64,000 bases of DNA from Rhabdochromatium marinum (GTDB lineage: Bacteria > Pseudomonadota > Gammaproteobacteria > Chromatiales > Chromatiaceae). The first letter of the stretch is position 1, and each line of letters opens with the position of its first letter. Under the pieces are notes generated by a model, which was given only the letters and a program-made list of their open reading frames with translations, had not been told where the DNA came from and searched no databases. Location of the stretch: contig NZ_NRRS01000003.1 in NCBI RefSeq assembly GCF_016583795.1, positions 1 through 64,000 of the forward strand, written 5' to 3'. Of the stretch, positions 17,577-26,759 are shown in pieces. A program made the position numbers and the translations under genes.

Positions 17577-19121
17577 ATGTCCGAGCCATCATCCCAATCC
17601 AAGCCGTCGTCGGGCGGCAGCGCCAAGCCGCCACAGCGTGACATCAGTGCTGTCGCGGCCGATCTTGCCATTCAGCAAGAAAATGAGGGGCTGCGCCTCG
17701 CATTACGCGAGCAGGAGCGCATCGTCGAGGAGCTGACCAACGAATGCCGGCGCCTGGAGGACCGCCTTGAGGATCGCTACCAGGATATCGACGCGCTGCG
17801 GCGCGAACTCGACCGGGCGAAAAAACACAGCAATGAGCAATCCTCGCAAATTGCCGGCACAAACAGCCTCGCGCCCGGCGCCGCAGAGCCAATAGGTGCA
17901 TCCGATGATGACGCAAACCCGATCGCCAATGCGCAAATTGATGAGGATAACAAAAAAACCTCAAGCGGGTCAGAGCGCCGACACGGCGGCGCGCTCGGTT
18001 TCACCACCGGCCTGCTCAGTGGCATCGGGCTGGCGGCCAGTGCGGTCGCGGGTCTGTGGTTAACCGGCATTCTGATGCTGGCCAGCCAGGCTCCGGGGGC
18101 CTCCACTGTCACCGAGCTGCTGGCACAGACACCGGAGTCAGCCGCCGCGTCCCAAGACTCGCCAGCCGTGGAAGGCCAAGCCAACCCCGCCTCCACACCG
18201 GCGCCGGATGAGACCGCAACGAATGCCGCTGGCACACAACCGGCCCCGGAACCAGAGCAGACCGCTGCCATATCCCCGGCTGCTCAAGCCCCCATTCCAG
18301 CAACGACGCTTGACACGCCCCCCGCCGCGACACCGGACAACGAGGATCTACAGGTTCCCGCCGAGCCGGTGTCCGGCACTCATGTCGATGATTTTCTCAA
18401 CGAAAACGCCCAGGCTCCAGAACTGATTGCGCTGAAAGCAAGCGAATTCATGATGGGCAACCCGGTCGGCCCGCCCGACAGTGACGCGCGCCCAGTGCAT
18501 AAAGTCAGCCTTGATGCCTTCATGATTGGCGCCAAGGAGGTCACCTTTGCCGATTACGACCGCTATGTCCGCGCCACCGGTGCGCGGCGACCGCAAGACT
18601 ACGGCTGGGGTCGCGGCTCACGCCCGGTGATCGATGTCACCTGGCAGGAAGCCCAGGACTACGCCGCTTGGCTGAGCGAGCAAACCGGCAAGCCCTATCG
18701 CCTGCCCACTGAAGCGGAATGGGAATACGCCGCGCGCGGCGGCACAACCTCATCCTACTGGTGGGGAATCGGCTCGCCGTCGAGCCGCGCGCTCTGCGTG
18801 AATTGCGGCACCCGCTGGGACAAGCTCTCCACCGCGCCGGTCGGCAGCTTCCCGCCCAATGCCTTCGGTCTGTACGACACCGCTGGGAATGTCTACGAGT
18901 GGACGCAGGACTGCTACCACCAAAACTACAAGAAAGCCGCCAGCGATGGCGCGGCGCGCACCAAACCCGGCTGCGAGCTGCGGGTGGCACGGGGCGGGAG
19001 TTTCAACTCCCCGGCCAGCGCTATGCGCAGCCATGCACGCAACCACTTCACCAGCGACAGCCGCATCGACATGCTCGGCTTTCGGATTGCCCGCGACCTC
19101 TACCCCAGCGATGACAACTGA
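17577..19121 (+). CDS. Membrane-anchored SUMF1/formylglycine-generating-enzyme-fold protein, catalytic cysteines missing
   Basis: The 514-residue protein has a cytoplasmic coiled coil (about 30-90), one membrane helix (about 141-168), an Ala/Pro/Thr-rich linker and a C-terminal FGE-sulfatase domain (about 285-510). The domain shows FMMGNPVGPPDSDARPVH, RLPTEAEWEYAARGG, GNVYEWTQDC and VARGGSFNS...LGFR. The region between RGGS and GFR, where true formylglycine-generating enzymes carry the copper-binding Cys pair, contains Ala, Ser, Arg and His but no Cys. It is therefore probably a binding or structural member of the family, located outside the inner membrane. Its stop overlaps the start of the next gene. 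Confidence 0.85.
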   Translation: MSEPSSQSKPSSGGSAKPPQRDISAVAADLAIQQENEGLRLALREQERIVEELTNECRRLEDRLEDRYQDIDALRRELDRAKKHSNEQSSQIAGTNSLAPGAAEPIGASDDDANPIANAQIDEDNKKTSSGSERRHGGALGFTTGLLSGIGLAASAVAGLWLTGILMLASQAPGASTVTELLAQTPESAAASQDSPAVEGQANPASTPAPDETATNAAGTQPAPEPEQTAAISPAAQAPIPATTLDTPPAATPDNEDLQVPAEPVSGTHVDDFLNENAQAPELIALKASEFMMGNPVGPPDSDARPVHKVSLDAFMIGAKEVTFADYDRYVRATGARRPQDYGWGRGSRPVIDVTWQEAQDYAAWLSEQTGKPYRLPTEAEWEYAARGGTTSSYWWGIGSPSSRALCVNCGTRWDKLSTAPVGSFPPNAFGLYDTAGNVYEWTQDCYHQNYKKAASDGAARTKPGCELRVARGGSFNSPASAMRSHARNHFTSDSRIDMLGFRIARDLYPSDDN

Positions 19122-20019
19122 AGCGCGTCTGCTCGGTGTTGGCATCGCGACCTTGGACATCATCAACCGGGTGCCTCGCTATCCGCGTGAAGATGAGGAG
19201 TTGCGTGCCACTGGGCAACGGATCGCGCGTGGTGGCAATGTCACCAACACCCTGGCGGTTCTAAGCCAGCTGGGCCGGCACTGCGATTGGGCCGGCTGCT
19301 ATGCCGATGACAACGACGCGCAGCGGATTCTGCGCGACCTGGCCGCGTGCGGCATTGGCACCGCCACGGCGGTGCGCTGCGCACATTCCGCCACGCCGGT
19401 GTCTTACATTACACTCAGCGAAGCAACTGCGAGCCGCACCATCGTGCATCACCGCAAGTTGCCGGAGCTGACCGCCGCCGATTTTGCCGCCGTGCCGCTC
19501 GAACCCTATCATTGGGTGCATTTCGAGGGGCGCCATCCGGTCGAGACCGCCGCCATGATCGAGCGAGCACGCCACGCGCATCCGCAGCGACCCATCTCGG
19601 TGGAAATCGAAAAGTCCCGCCCCGAGCTGGAGCTGTTGTTGCAGCCGGTCAGGCTGCTGCTATTTTCACGCGCCCTGGTACGCCAGCAGATTGGCGATGA
19701 CGCGCCGCCCTGGGACTATCTGGCCGCGCAGCAAAGCCGCAGCGGCGCGGCGCTGTGCATAGCTCCCTGGGGTGCGGAGGGGGCTTATGGCATCGACCAA
19801 GCGGGCAAACGCTGGTTTGCCCCCGCCGCGCCCCCTGAGCAGCTGCACGACACCCTGGCCGCCGGCGATGTCTTTAATGCCGTGTTGATTGATGCACTGC
19901 TGCGCGGCGCGGTACCGGCCGAGGCCATGGCACGCGCCAATCGCGTGGCGGGTTACAAATGCGGGCGCAGCGGGCTTGAGGGGCTGATCGATGCCGCAGC
20001 GGGTGCCGGGCTGATCTGA
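19111..20019 (+). CDS. PfkB-family sugar kinase, ketohexokinase-like
   Basis: The 302-residue protein has both PfkB signatures: the substrate region ARGGNVTNTLAVLSQLG near residues 30-46 and the ATP/anion-hole motif DTLAAGDVFNA with catalytic Asp253. The segments WVHFEGRHPVETAAMIERA and PISVEIEKSRPELE resemble animal ketohexokinase more than bacterial fructokinase or ribokinase, so phosphorylation of a ketose is likely, but the substrate is not proven. ATG 19111 overlaps the last codons of the SUMF1-fold gene by 11 bases, indicating translational coupling. The same frame is open further upstream, but that part is a shadow of the preceding gene. Confidence 0.88.
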   Translation: MTTEARLLGVGIATLDIINRVPRYPREDEELRATGQRIARGGNVTNTLAVLSQLGRHCDWAGCYADDNDAQRILRDLAACGIGTATAVRCAHSATPVSYITLSEATASRTIVHHRKLPELTAADFAAVPLEPYHWVHFEGRHPVETAAMIERARHAHPQRPISVEIEKSRPELELLLQPVRLLLFSRALVRQQIGDDAPPWDYLAAQQSRSGAALCIAPWGAEGAYGIDQAGKRWFAPAAPPEQLHDTLAAGDVFNAVLIDALLRGAVPAEAMARANRVAGYKCGRSGLEGLIDAAAGAGLI

Positions 20020-20049
20020 CCCGCCGCTGCGCTTTTACACCTATCTGAC

Positions 20050-21048
20050 TCAGCCTCTCTCCATCAGCACGCGCAGATCAATCACCGCCGCATTGGCGCG
20101 TGACAGATAGGACGCCAGCACCAGCGAGTGGTTGGCCAGCAGCCCGTAGCCATGGCCATTCAGCACCACCGGACTCATTTTGCGCAGCGTCGCACCGTGC
20201 AGATCGCGAATGATCTGCTCAAGTGACACATGGGCATTCTTGCCTTCCAGCACCTCAGCAAAGTCATGTGAAATGGCCTGCATCATGTGCAGCAGCGCCC
20301 AGGCGTAGCCGCGAGCTTCGTAGAAGTTGTTGTCGATCTCATACCAGGAGGTTTTTTCCAGGACTTGAGCCTGAGTTGGATCGACAAAGGCCGCCACTAG
20401 TTCGGCATCCCCCACGCTGGCGCTCAAACGCTGAGCATAGCTGCCCAGGCGTTTTTCCACCACCTGCAGATAGGCGCGCAGATTGTCGGCGCGCACAAAG
20501 AAGCGCGCGGTCTGGTCATTGCCCGCAATCAGCGCGGCACGAAAGCGTTGCAGCGTTTTGATACCGGCACGGTATTCGCCCTCGGTCGAAGGCAGCATGT
20601 AGGAATGCGCATCGAAACTGAACTTCACATCAGCGGTTTTGACCAGGTCGCTTTCGACCGACTGCGTCTGCGAGCGGCTGAATTCATTGCGCAGCGCCCG
20701 CGCTGAATCACGCACTTCCTGAAGCACGCCGTATTCCCAGCTCGGCATGTTATCCATCAACACACCGGGGGGCATCAGGTCGTTGCTCAGATAGCCACCA
20801 GGTTTATCCAGTAAAGTCTCGGCCAGTTTGATGGTCGTTGACACCGTTGCAACACCTGGCGTCTTCAAGGCTTCCTTGGTATCGATATCGGGATTGGTCA
20901 TCTCCAGATCGGTGATCTCGAACCATTCCGGCTGCCACGACCAGTAGGCCCCGAGACCGCCGATCACGACGATGAGCAGTAGCACCAGCACGCCGGCCAC
21001 TTTGCCGATCGGCCAGTTGCGATCGGCGGAAGAACTTTCTTTTGTCAC
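20050..21048 (-). CDS. DUF2333 family membrane protein
   Basis: The protein (about 332 residues) has one N-terminal membrane helix (VAGVLVLLLIVVIGGLGAYW) followed by a large, mostly helical extracytoplasmic domain. The sequence pattern (KTPGVATVSTTIKLAETLLDKPGGYLSNDLMPPG, then HMMQAISHDF and ANHSLVLASYLSRANAA) matches what I recall of DUF2333, a gammaproteobacterial family of unknown function. GTG 21048 is preferred because GAGG lies 8 bases upstream; a GTG at 21057 would add three residues. It is divergent from the antiporter operon and converges on the ketohexokinase-like gene. Confidence 0.85.
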   Translation of the reverse strand: MTKESSSADRNWPIGKVAGVLVLLLIVVIGGLGAYWSWQPEWFEITDLEMTNPDIDTKEALKTPGVATVSTTIKLAETLLDKPGGYLSNDLMPPGVLMDNMPSWEYGVLQEVRDSARALRNEFSRSQTQSVESDLVKTADVKFSFDAHSYMLPSTEGEYRAGIKTLQRFRAALIAGNDQTARFFVRADNLRAYLQVVEKRLGSYAQRLSASVGDAELVAAFVDPTQAQVLEKTSWYEIDNNFYEARGYAWALLHMMQAISHDFAEVLEGKNAHVSLEQIIRDLHGATLRKMSPVVLNGHGYGLLANHSLVLASYLSRANAAVIDLRVLMERG

Positions 21049-21340
21049 AATGAACACCTCATGGTTAGTGATGAAAATTTGAGCTTGCCAGTCCGATCCG
21101 GCTCATCCAGAGAGCCGGCGGCTGCTATAGCGCTGAATGATAACCTCGATTCTACCTGGAAACAGGCCGCGCTGGTGGCGGATTGCTCCTCGGGCGTGCA
21201 GTGCCGAGCTTTGTTACACTGCGCCCCGCGAGCACTTGGACAGTGGCAGCTCGTACCATGGTGCCGGTCAGTGGTGACAATCAAGGGTGCCAAACGAAAA
21301 GTTAAAACAGCGCGGCAAAACCGTCGCCAAGAGTCGGGTC

Positions 21341-21865
21341 ATGTTCAGGATTGCATCCAGTCGGGTACTGATTCGTGTGGTATTTTTCGCCGCACTCTGG
21401 GTCGTTTTAACCCGCGCCGACCTGCAATCCTGGCTGATCGGCGTCCCGAGCGTCGCCTTCGCCACCTGGGCCAGTGTGCGCCTGGCCACGGCTCATCAGA
21501 CAGCGGAACACCGACGCCCAGGCTTTTGTGTGCAACATCTGCCGGCCTTTGTCGCCTTTTTTCTGCTCGCCTCGGTGCGTGGTGGCATTGATGTCACCCG
21601 GCGCATTCTGGCGCGGCCACTGGCTATCGCACCCGGTTTTTTGACGTATCGCACCGCGCTGCGCCACCCTGGCGCCCGCATTTTTTTTCTCGACTTGGTC
21701 AGCCTGCTGCCCGGTACCCTGAGTGCAGATTTTACCGAACCGGATCACCTCGTGATTCATGCGCTCGACACCCACGGGGAGAATGACCAGGAGCTGATGC
21801 AACTGGAGCACCAGGTCGCGCGCCTGTTCTGCGAGCCACTCGGAAGCGGACAACTGTCAAGATGA
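21341..21865 (+). CDS. mnhE: Mrp-type antiporter subunit E
   Basis: First gene of a ten-gene cation/proton antiporter operon. The protein (174 residues from ATG 21341) has two or three N-terminal hydrophobic helices and the MnhE motif region RTALRHPGARIFFLDLVSLLPGTLSADF followed by VIHALD. A GTG at 21287 would extend it by 18 polar residues but has no spaced ribosome site. The Mrp family exports Na+ (or other cations) in exchange for protons across the inner membrane. The stop overlaps the mnhF start (ATGATGAG), a pattern repeated through the operon. Confidence 0.88.
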   Translation: MFRIASSRVLIRVVFFAALWVVLTRADLQSWLIGVPSVAFATWASVRLATAHQTAEHRRPGFCVQHLPAFVAFFLLASVRGGIDVTRRILARPLAIAPGFLTYRTALRHPGARIFFLDLVSLLPGTLSADFTEPDHLVIHALDTHGENDQELMQLEHQVARLFCEPLGSGQLSR

Positions 21866-22194
21866 TGAGTCAGATGCTGCTCACGTGCGCCAGTCTGTTG
21901 CTCGCCACCATGGGCATCGGACTGGTCCGCGCACTGCGCGGACCCACGCCAGCCGATCGCTTGCTGGCGCTGCAATTGCTAGGCACCTCGGGGATTGGCG
22001 TGCTGCTGTTGCTGGCGGCCGCCCTGGAGATGCCGGCGCTAAATGACGTGGGACTGGTGTTCAGCCTGCTGGCCGCCGTCGCAGTGTTTGCCATTACCAG
22101 AAAGCGCCGCCATGCCCCGGCGGCGTCGGAGGCCGCACCGCCCACCGCAGGCAACACGGTCAGCACGGCAGCGGATCACGAGCAAGCCGCATGA
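21862..22194 (+). CDS. mnhF: Mrp-type antiporter subunit F
   Basis: The 110-residue protein has three membrane helices and the MnhF signature RGPTPADRLLALQLLGTSGIGVLLL, followed by DVGLVFSLLAAVAVFAI. The C-terminal 25 residues are a polar tail rich in Ala and Pro that is longer than in most MnhF proteins. It overlaps mnhE by 4 bases and mnhG by 4 bases. In the Mrp complex this small subunit packs against E and G. Confidence 0.9.
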   Translation: MMSQMLLTCASLLLATMGIGLVRALRGPTPADRLLALQLLGTSGIGVLLLLAAALEMPALNDVGLVFSLLAAVAVFAITRKRRHAPAASEAAPPTAGNTVSTAADHEQAA

Positions 22195-22490
22195 ACCTGG
22201 CACTGATGCTGATATCTGTCACCCTGATTATTTGCGGTTTAATCTTTTTTGCCGCTGGTACTCTGGGGTTGTTGCGGCTGCCGGACCTGTTTTCGCGACT
22301 GCATGCGCTGACCAAGGCCGATAATCTTGGCCTGGGTCTGGTGATGCTGGGCCTGCTGCCCCTGGCTCCAAGTCTCTGGCATGCGCTGGAATTAGTGCTG
22401 ATCTGGTTGCTGGTCTTGCTGAGCGGTGCCACCGGCGCGCACCTGATTGCCAAACGAGCCCTGCATGATGATGGCGAGGATCCGTCATGA
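22191..22490 (+). CDS. mnhG: Mrp-type antiporter subunit G
   Basis: The 99-residue protein has three membrane helices and the MnhG motif GTLGLLRLPDLFSRLHALTKADNLGLG followed by LVLLSGATGAHLIAKRAL. Start and stop each overlap the neighbouring genes by 4 bases, consistent with tightly coupled translation. The protein is a core small subunit of Mrp and membrane-bound hydrogenase antiporter modules. Confidence 0.92.
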   Translation: MNLALMLISVTLIICGLIFFAAGTLGLLRLPDLFSRLHALTKADNLGLGLVMLGLLPLAPSLWHALELVLIWLLVLLSGATGAHLIAKRALHDDGEDPS

Positions 22491-22789
22491 CCGCGACGCT
22501 GGCGTTGCTCATTTTTGATGTGCTCATGCTTTTGACCCTGCTGGGCTTGGCAGTCGCGACCCTGAGCAGTCGCGACCCGCGCCGCGCGGCCATTTTGTTC
22601 ATTGCCTTTGGCTTATGGCTGTCCTTGGTGTGGGCGCGTCTGGGTGCTCCTGACGTGGCACTGGCCGAGGCGGCGATTGGTGCCGGTCTGGGAGGGGCGC
22701 TGATTCTGTCAGCCGCACGCCGTGCCCGCGCCAGCTCCCAAGCCAAGGCCAGGGCGCCAACGCCCCCTGAACGGACTCCGCCGGTATGA
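22487..22789 (+). CDS. MbhD-like (DUF4040) antiporter subunit
   Basis: The 100-residue protein has three membrane helices (about 5-25, 33-50 and 60-80) with LGAPDVALAEAAIGAGLGGALIL, the DUF4040/MbhD motif. In canonical Mrp this region is part of the C-terminus of MrpA; here it is a separate gene, as in archaeal membrane-bound hydrogenase (Mbh) operons. The C-terminal 25 residues are polar and basic. It overlaps the neighbours by 4 bases on both sides. Confidence 0.85.
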   Translation: MTATLALLIFDVLMLLTLLGLAVATLSSRDPRRAAILFIAFGLWLSLVWARLGAPDVALAEAAIGAGLGGALILSAARRARASSQAKARAPTPPERTPPV

Positions 22790-23523
22790 GGAATTCGTTG
22801 GAGCCAAAGCCACAGCGCTCCGCCGCTCTCTTGGTGGTGGTCCTGCTGATTCTGCTGGCCGGTCTGCTGCAATGGGTCTATTTCACCCATGCAGCGACTG
22901 CGCCCGGCGCCGGCCTGACCGCGCTGGCGCAGGCTGAACTGCCGCGCAGCGGGGTGACCAATCCAGTCACCGCTGTGTTGCTGAATTATCGTGCCCTCGA
23001 CACCCTACTGGAACTCAGCGTTCTGCTCACCGCCATGCTGGGCATCTGGTCCCTGGGTCCCGCCACCCCCGGCTACCAGCAGGCCGGCGCAGTGTTTGCC
23101 GGTCTGGCGGCCTGGGTGGTTCCGCTGTTAATCCTCAGCGGCGGTTATCTGCTCTGGATTGGCGCCAAGGCGCCCGGTGGTGCCTTTCAGGCCGGCGCCC
23201 TGCTGGCCGCCGCCGGTGTTATTCAGCGCCTGGGGGGCGATCCGCGCGCCAGCCTGCCCAATGAGTCGGCACAGCGCTGGCTGGCGATTGCGGGCATCGG
23301 CATCTTTGCTCTGGTTGGTTTGGCGACCCTGGTCGCCGGTCGCGGTTTTCTGGACTACCCGCTGGCCTGGGCTGGCTGGCTGATTCTGCTGATTGAGACC
23401 TTCGCGACTCTCACCATTGCCACCCTGCTCACTGCCGCCTACGTGGGTGGCCAACCACCACCCAGCCAGACAACAGCGACACCAGGAATGCACAGAATGC
23501 AAGCGCCTGACAGGAAGGCTTAA
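22786..23523 (+). CDS. mnhB: MbhE-MnhB fusion antiporter subunit
   Basis: The 245-residue protein joins two modules. The first (about 12-95) is MbhE-like, with an N-terminal helix and the motif SGVTNPVTAVLLNYRALDTLLE. The second (about 100-235) is an MnhB domain with GGYLLWIGAKAPGGAFQAGAL and further helices. Canonical Mrp operons have the first module at the end of MrpA. The arrangement E-F-G-MbhD-MbhE/B-C-D corresponds to the order of the archaeal Mbh antiporter module. Stop to next start is 2 bases. Confidence 0.85.
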   Translation: MRNSLEPKPQRSAALLVVVLLILLAGLLQWVYFTHAATAPGAGLTALAQAELPRSGVTNPVTAVLLNYRALDTLLELSVLLTAMLGIWSLGPATPGYQQAGAVFAGLAAWVVPLLILSGGYLLWIGAKAPGGAFQAGALLAAAGVIQRLGGDPRASLPNESAQRWLAIAGIGIFALVGLATLVAGRGFLDYPLAWAGWLILLIETFATLTIATLLTAAYVGGQPPPSQTTATPGMHRMQAPDRKA

Positions 23524-23525
23524 CC

Positions 23526-23804
23526 ATGGATGCTGAGTTGCTGTATGCCAGTGCTGGCTTCATTTTGTTTGTGCTCGGCATCTGGTCACTGTTGCTGCAT
23601 CGGCTGCTGATTCGCAAACTTATTGCGCTGAATATCATGGGCAGCGGCGTGTTCCATCTGCTAATTGCCACCGCTGAGCACCATGGCGAACCCGCCGATC
23701 CGGTTCCCCATGCACTGGTGCTGACCGGCATCGTGGTGGCGGTGAGTGCCACCGCGCTGGCCTTGTCTTTTGGCCGCGCGTTGCGCGGAGATGGCGATGA
23801 CTGA
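23526..23804 (+). CDS. mnhC: Mrp-type antiporter subunit C (NuoK-like)
   Basis: The 92-residue protein has three membrane helices in NuoK/MnhC order, with IRKLIALNIMGSGVFHLLIA and the characteristic DPVPHALVLTGIVVAVSATALAL. It is somewhat shorter than usual MnhC proteins (about 110). The end of the gene overlaps the mnhD start by 8 bases. NuoK-like subunits help form the lateral proton/cation path. Confidence 0.9.
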   Translation: MDAELLYASAGFILFVLGIWSLLLHRLLIRKLIALNIMGSGVFHLLIATAEHHGEPADPVPHALVLTGIVVAVSATALALSFGRALRGDGDD

Positions 23805-25260
23805 CAGCCTGGTACTGGCCCTGGTGGTGCCGCTCGCAGGCGCCTTGCTGGTCACGGCGCTGCCGGCGCACGCCGCGCGCATCGGCCTGTTCAGTGTCAT
23901 GCTGAACACGCTAAATATCGCCCTGCTGACTCTTGGCGTCTGGCAGCATGATGAGCTGCAGCTGGCGCTGGGCGACTGGGCACCGCCGCTGGGGATCGGG
24001 TTCGTTGCTGACGGACTCAGCGCCGCCATGCTGGCTATGACGGCCTTGGTAAGCCTGGCAATCAGTGTCTATGCTGGTGACTATTTTCGTGATCCGGCAC
24101 GCGCACGCCACTTCTGGCCACTGTGGTTGCTACTGCTGACCTCTCTAAACGGGCTCTTTCTGGCGGCTGATCTGTTCAATCTCTATGTGAATCTGGAACT
24201 GCTGGGACTCAGCGCCGCCGCGCTGGGTGCGCTCGGCGGACAGCGGACCGCCCTGGAAGCCAATCTGCGCTATCTGCTGGTCGGATTGCTCGGCTCCATG
24301 ACCTATCTGCTCGGGGTGGCGCTGATTTACAGCGGCTTCAGCACCCTGGATTTTGCCCAACTGGCGGCGCAACTGGCCCGTGGGGATGCTGCTGCATCCG
24401 GGCTGCTCGGAGCCACCGCGCTGGGACTCATGGTGATGGGGCTGGCACTGAAAGCAGCGCTCTTTCCGCTGCATTTCTGGCTGCCACCCGCGCATGGCAG
24501 CGCACCGGCGCCGGTGAGCGCCGCGCTCTCGGCCCTGGTGGTCAAGGCGGCTTTTTATCTGATTCTGCGTCTGTGGCTGGAGGTGTTCGCGCCCCTGACC
24601 ACCCAGGGCGCGGCTAATCTGCTCGGGTTGCTGGGCGCCGGTGCAGTGCTCTGGGGCTCCTGGCAAGCGTTGCGCGCTGAGCGGCTGAAATTGCTGGCCG
24701 CCTATTCGACGGTGGCCCAGCTGGGCTATCTGTTTCTGTTCTTTCCCATCCTGCAGGGGCTGCCAGCCGGGGAGACGCGCTCGAATCTGTTCGCCGCTGT
24801 GACACTTATGGCTCTGGCGCACGGCTTCGCCAAGTCGGGCCTGTTTCTGGCGGCGGGCTTTGTGCAGCAACAGGCCGGGCATGACCGCATCGCCGAGCTG
24901 GGCACCACCTTGCAGCAACTACCGGCCACCACCCTCACCCTGGCGCTGGCCGGCACGGCGCTGATCGGTCTGCCGCCGAGTGGCAGTTTCGTCGCCAAAT
25001 GGTTGCTACTCGGCGGCGCCATGGCCAACGGGCAGTGGTGGTGGGTGCTGGTGCTGCTGGCTGGCACCCTGCTGGCAGTGGCCTATGTGTTCCGACTCAT
25101 GACCCGCGCCTTCGGGCTGGAGCCAACGCCACGGCACTTCTTTACCCAGGCCCGGGCCGAGGGACCGGCACTGCTGCTGGCGGCCATGGCCACCGGGGTG
25201 CTGGGGGTGGCGACGGCGCCGCTGTGGCATTTGCTGGGCACGAGCGGAGGTCTGGGATGA
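23797..25260 (+). CDS. mnhD: Mrp-type antiporter subunit D, first NuoM-like paralog
   Basis: The 487-residue protein is a 14-helix Proton_antipo_M (PF00361) family member. The key ion-translocation residues of NuoM/MrpD are present: Glu134 in LYVNLELLGLS and Lys219 in LALKAALFPLHFWLP, and VVKAAFYLI supplies a later lysine. GGAG sits 7 bases before ATG 23797, which decides this start over the ATG at 23791. It is the closest of the four large subunits to ordinary MnhD. The following paralog starts inside its stop codon region. Confidence 0.92.
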   Translation: MTDSLVLALVVPLAGALLVTALPAHAARIGLFSVMLNTLNIALLTLGVWQHDELQLALGDWAPPLGIGFVADGLSAAMLAMTALVSLAISVYAGDYFRDPARARHFWPLWLLLLTSLNGLFLAADLFNLYVNLELLGLSAAALGALGGQRTALEANLRYLLVGLLGSMTYLLGVALIYSGFSTLDFAQLAAQLARGDAAASGLLGATALGLMVMGLALKAALFPLHFWLPPAHGSAPAPVSAALSALVVKAAFYLILRLWLEVFAPLTTQGAANLLGLLGAGAVLWGSWQALRAERLKLLAAYSTVAQLGYLFLFFPILQGLPAGETRSNLFAAVTLMALAHGFAKSGLFLAAGFVQQQAGHDRIAELGTTLQQLPATTLTLALAGTALIGLPPSGSFVAKWLLLGGAMANGQWWWVLVLLAGTLLAVAYVFRLMTRAFGLEPTPRHFFTQARAEGPALLLAAMATGVLGVATAPLWHLLGTSGGLG

Positions 25261-26759
25261 TGGAGACCCTTGACAGCCTGCTGCCGGTAGCGATCCTGCT
25301 CAGCTCGCTGCTGCCGGGGTTGGCGATCTTTATGGTGGCCGAGGACAGCCACTGGCTGCGCGGCCTGCTGAACATGACCGGCGCACTGGTCAAGCTGGTG
25401 CTGGTTGGAATGCTGGTATGGGGGGTCTATCACGACCACAGCTATGATGCGGAGCTGGTGCTGGCGCCGGGGCTTAGTCTGGTGTTGCAGGCCGATGCGC
25501 TCTCGGTGCTCTTCGTCACCCTGTCATCGGTGCTGTGGCTGGTTACCACCGTTTATGCCATCGGTTATCTGGAGCACTCGCCCAATCGCAGCCGCTTTTT
25601 TGGCTTTTTCAGCCTGTGCGTGACCGCCACTATCGGCATTGCCCTGGCCGGCAATCTATTCACCTTCGTGGTGTTCTACGAAATTCTCACCCTGGCCACC
25701 TATCCGCTGGTGTCGCATCGCGGCACGCCGGATGCCACCGCTGGCGCGCGCGCCTATCTGGCTTACACCATGACCGGCGGCGCGGTGTTGATGATCGGGG
25801 CTGTCTGGTTACAAACCCTGATCGGCCCGGTCGATTTCACCCAGGGCGGACTGCTGGCCGAACAGCCCGAGGCGCTGCATGGCCAGTTCATCATCATCTT
25901 TGTGCTGCTGCTTGCCGGGCTGGGGGTGAAGGCGGCATTGGTGCCCCTGCATGGCTGGCTACCGCGCTCCATGGTGGCACCGGCGCCGGTCAGCGCGCTG
26001 CTGCACGCGGTGGCGGTAGTCAAGGCCGGCGCCTTTGGGATCGTGCGGCTGGTCTATGACATCTATGGCGTGGAATTCGCCCATGCGCTGGGACTGCTGA
26101 CGCTGCTTGGTGTGCTGGCCTCGGTGACCATCCTCTACGGCTCCATCATGGCGCTCAGCCAGGATGGACTGAAAAAGCGCCTGGCTTATTCCACCGTGAG
26201 TCAGGTGTCCTATATCGCCCTTGGTGCCTCAATTTTCGGGCCGGTGGCGACCATTGGCGGCATGGTGCATCTGGTGCATCAGGGTATTATGAAGATCACG
26301 CTGTTTTTGTGCGCCGGCAATTATGCCGAGACCCTGGGCGTGCACAAGGTCAGCGAGATGGACGGTATCGGTCGGCGCATGCCCTGGACCACGCTGGCTT
26401 TCAGCGTCGGCGCCCTGGGCATGATTGGCATTCCGCCCATCGCCGGCTTTATCAGCAAATGGTATCTGGGCCTGGGCGCGATCAAGGCCGACATGCCCTG
26501 GGTACTGCTGGTGCTGGGGGCCAGCACGCTGCTAAATGCGGCCTATTTCCTGCCCATCCTGTTCCGCGCCTGGTTCCGCGAACCGCCGCCACATTGGCCG
26601 CATGAGGACATCCCGCGCCGACGCTTGGAAACCCATGCCACTCTGCTGTGGCCACCCCTGATCACTGCGGCGCTCTGTCTGCTGGCCGGGCTTTTCGCGG
26701 CGGCGCCCTTCAGTCCGCTGGAGTGGACGACCCTGATTGCGCGGCGTGAGTATCCGTGA
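25257..26759 (+). CDS. Second NuoM/MnhD-like antiporter subunit
   Basis: The 500-residue PF00361-family protein has Glu142 (FVVFYEILTLATYPLV) and Lys225 (GLGVKAALVPLHGWLP), so both central charged residues of a working antiporter channel are present. A further lysine lies in AVAVVKAGAFGIVRLV. It has no MrpA-type C-terminal extension. ATG 25257 overlaps the mnhD stop by 4 bases. It may take the place of the missing MrpA/NuoL-like subunit, but that is only inferred from its position. Confidence 0.9.
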   Translation: MMETLDSLLPVAILLSSLLPGLAIFMVAEDSHWLRGLLNMTGALVKLVLVGMLVWGVYHDHSYDAELVLAPGLSLVLQADALSVLFVTLSSVLWLVTTVYAIGYLEHSPNRSRFFGFFSLCVTATIGIALAGNLFTFVVFYEILTLATYPLVSHRGTPDATAGARAYLAYTMTGGAVLMIGAVWLQTLIGPVDFTQGGLLAEQPEALHGQFIIIFVLLLAGLGVKAALVPLHGWLPRSMVAPAPVSALLHAVAVVKAGAFGIVRLVYDIYGVEFAHALGLLTLLGVLASVTILYGSIMALSQDGLKKRLAYSTVSQVSYIALGASIFGPVATIGGMVHLVHQGIMKITLFLCAGNYAETLGVHKVSEMDGIGRRMPWTTLAFSVGALGMIGIPPIAGFISKWYLGLGAIKADMPWVLLVLGASTLLNAAYFLPILFRAWFREPPPHWPHEDIPRRRLETHATLLWPPLITAALCLLAGLFAAAPFSPLEWTTLIARREYP

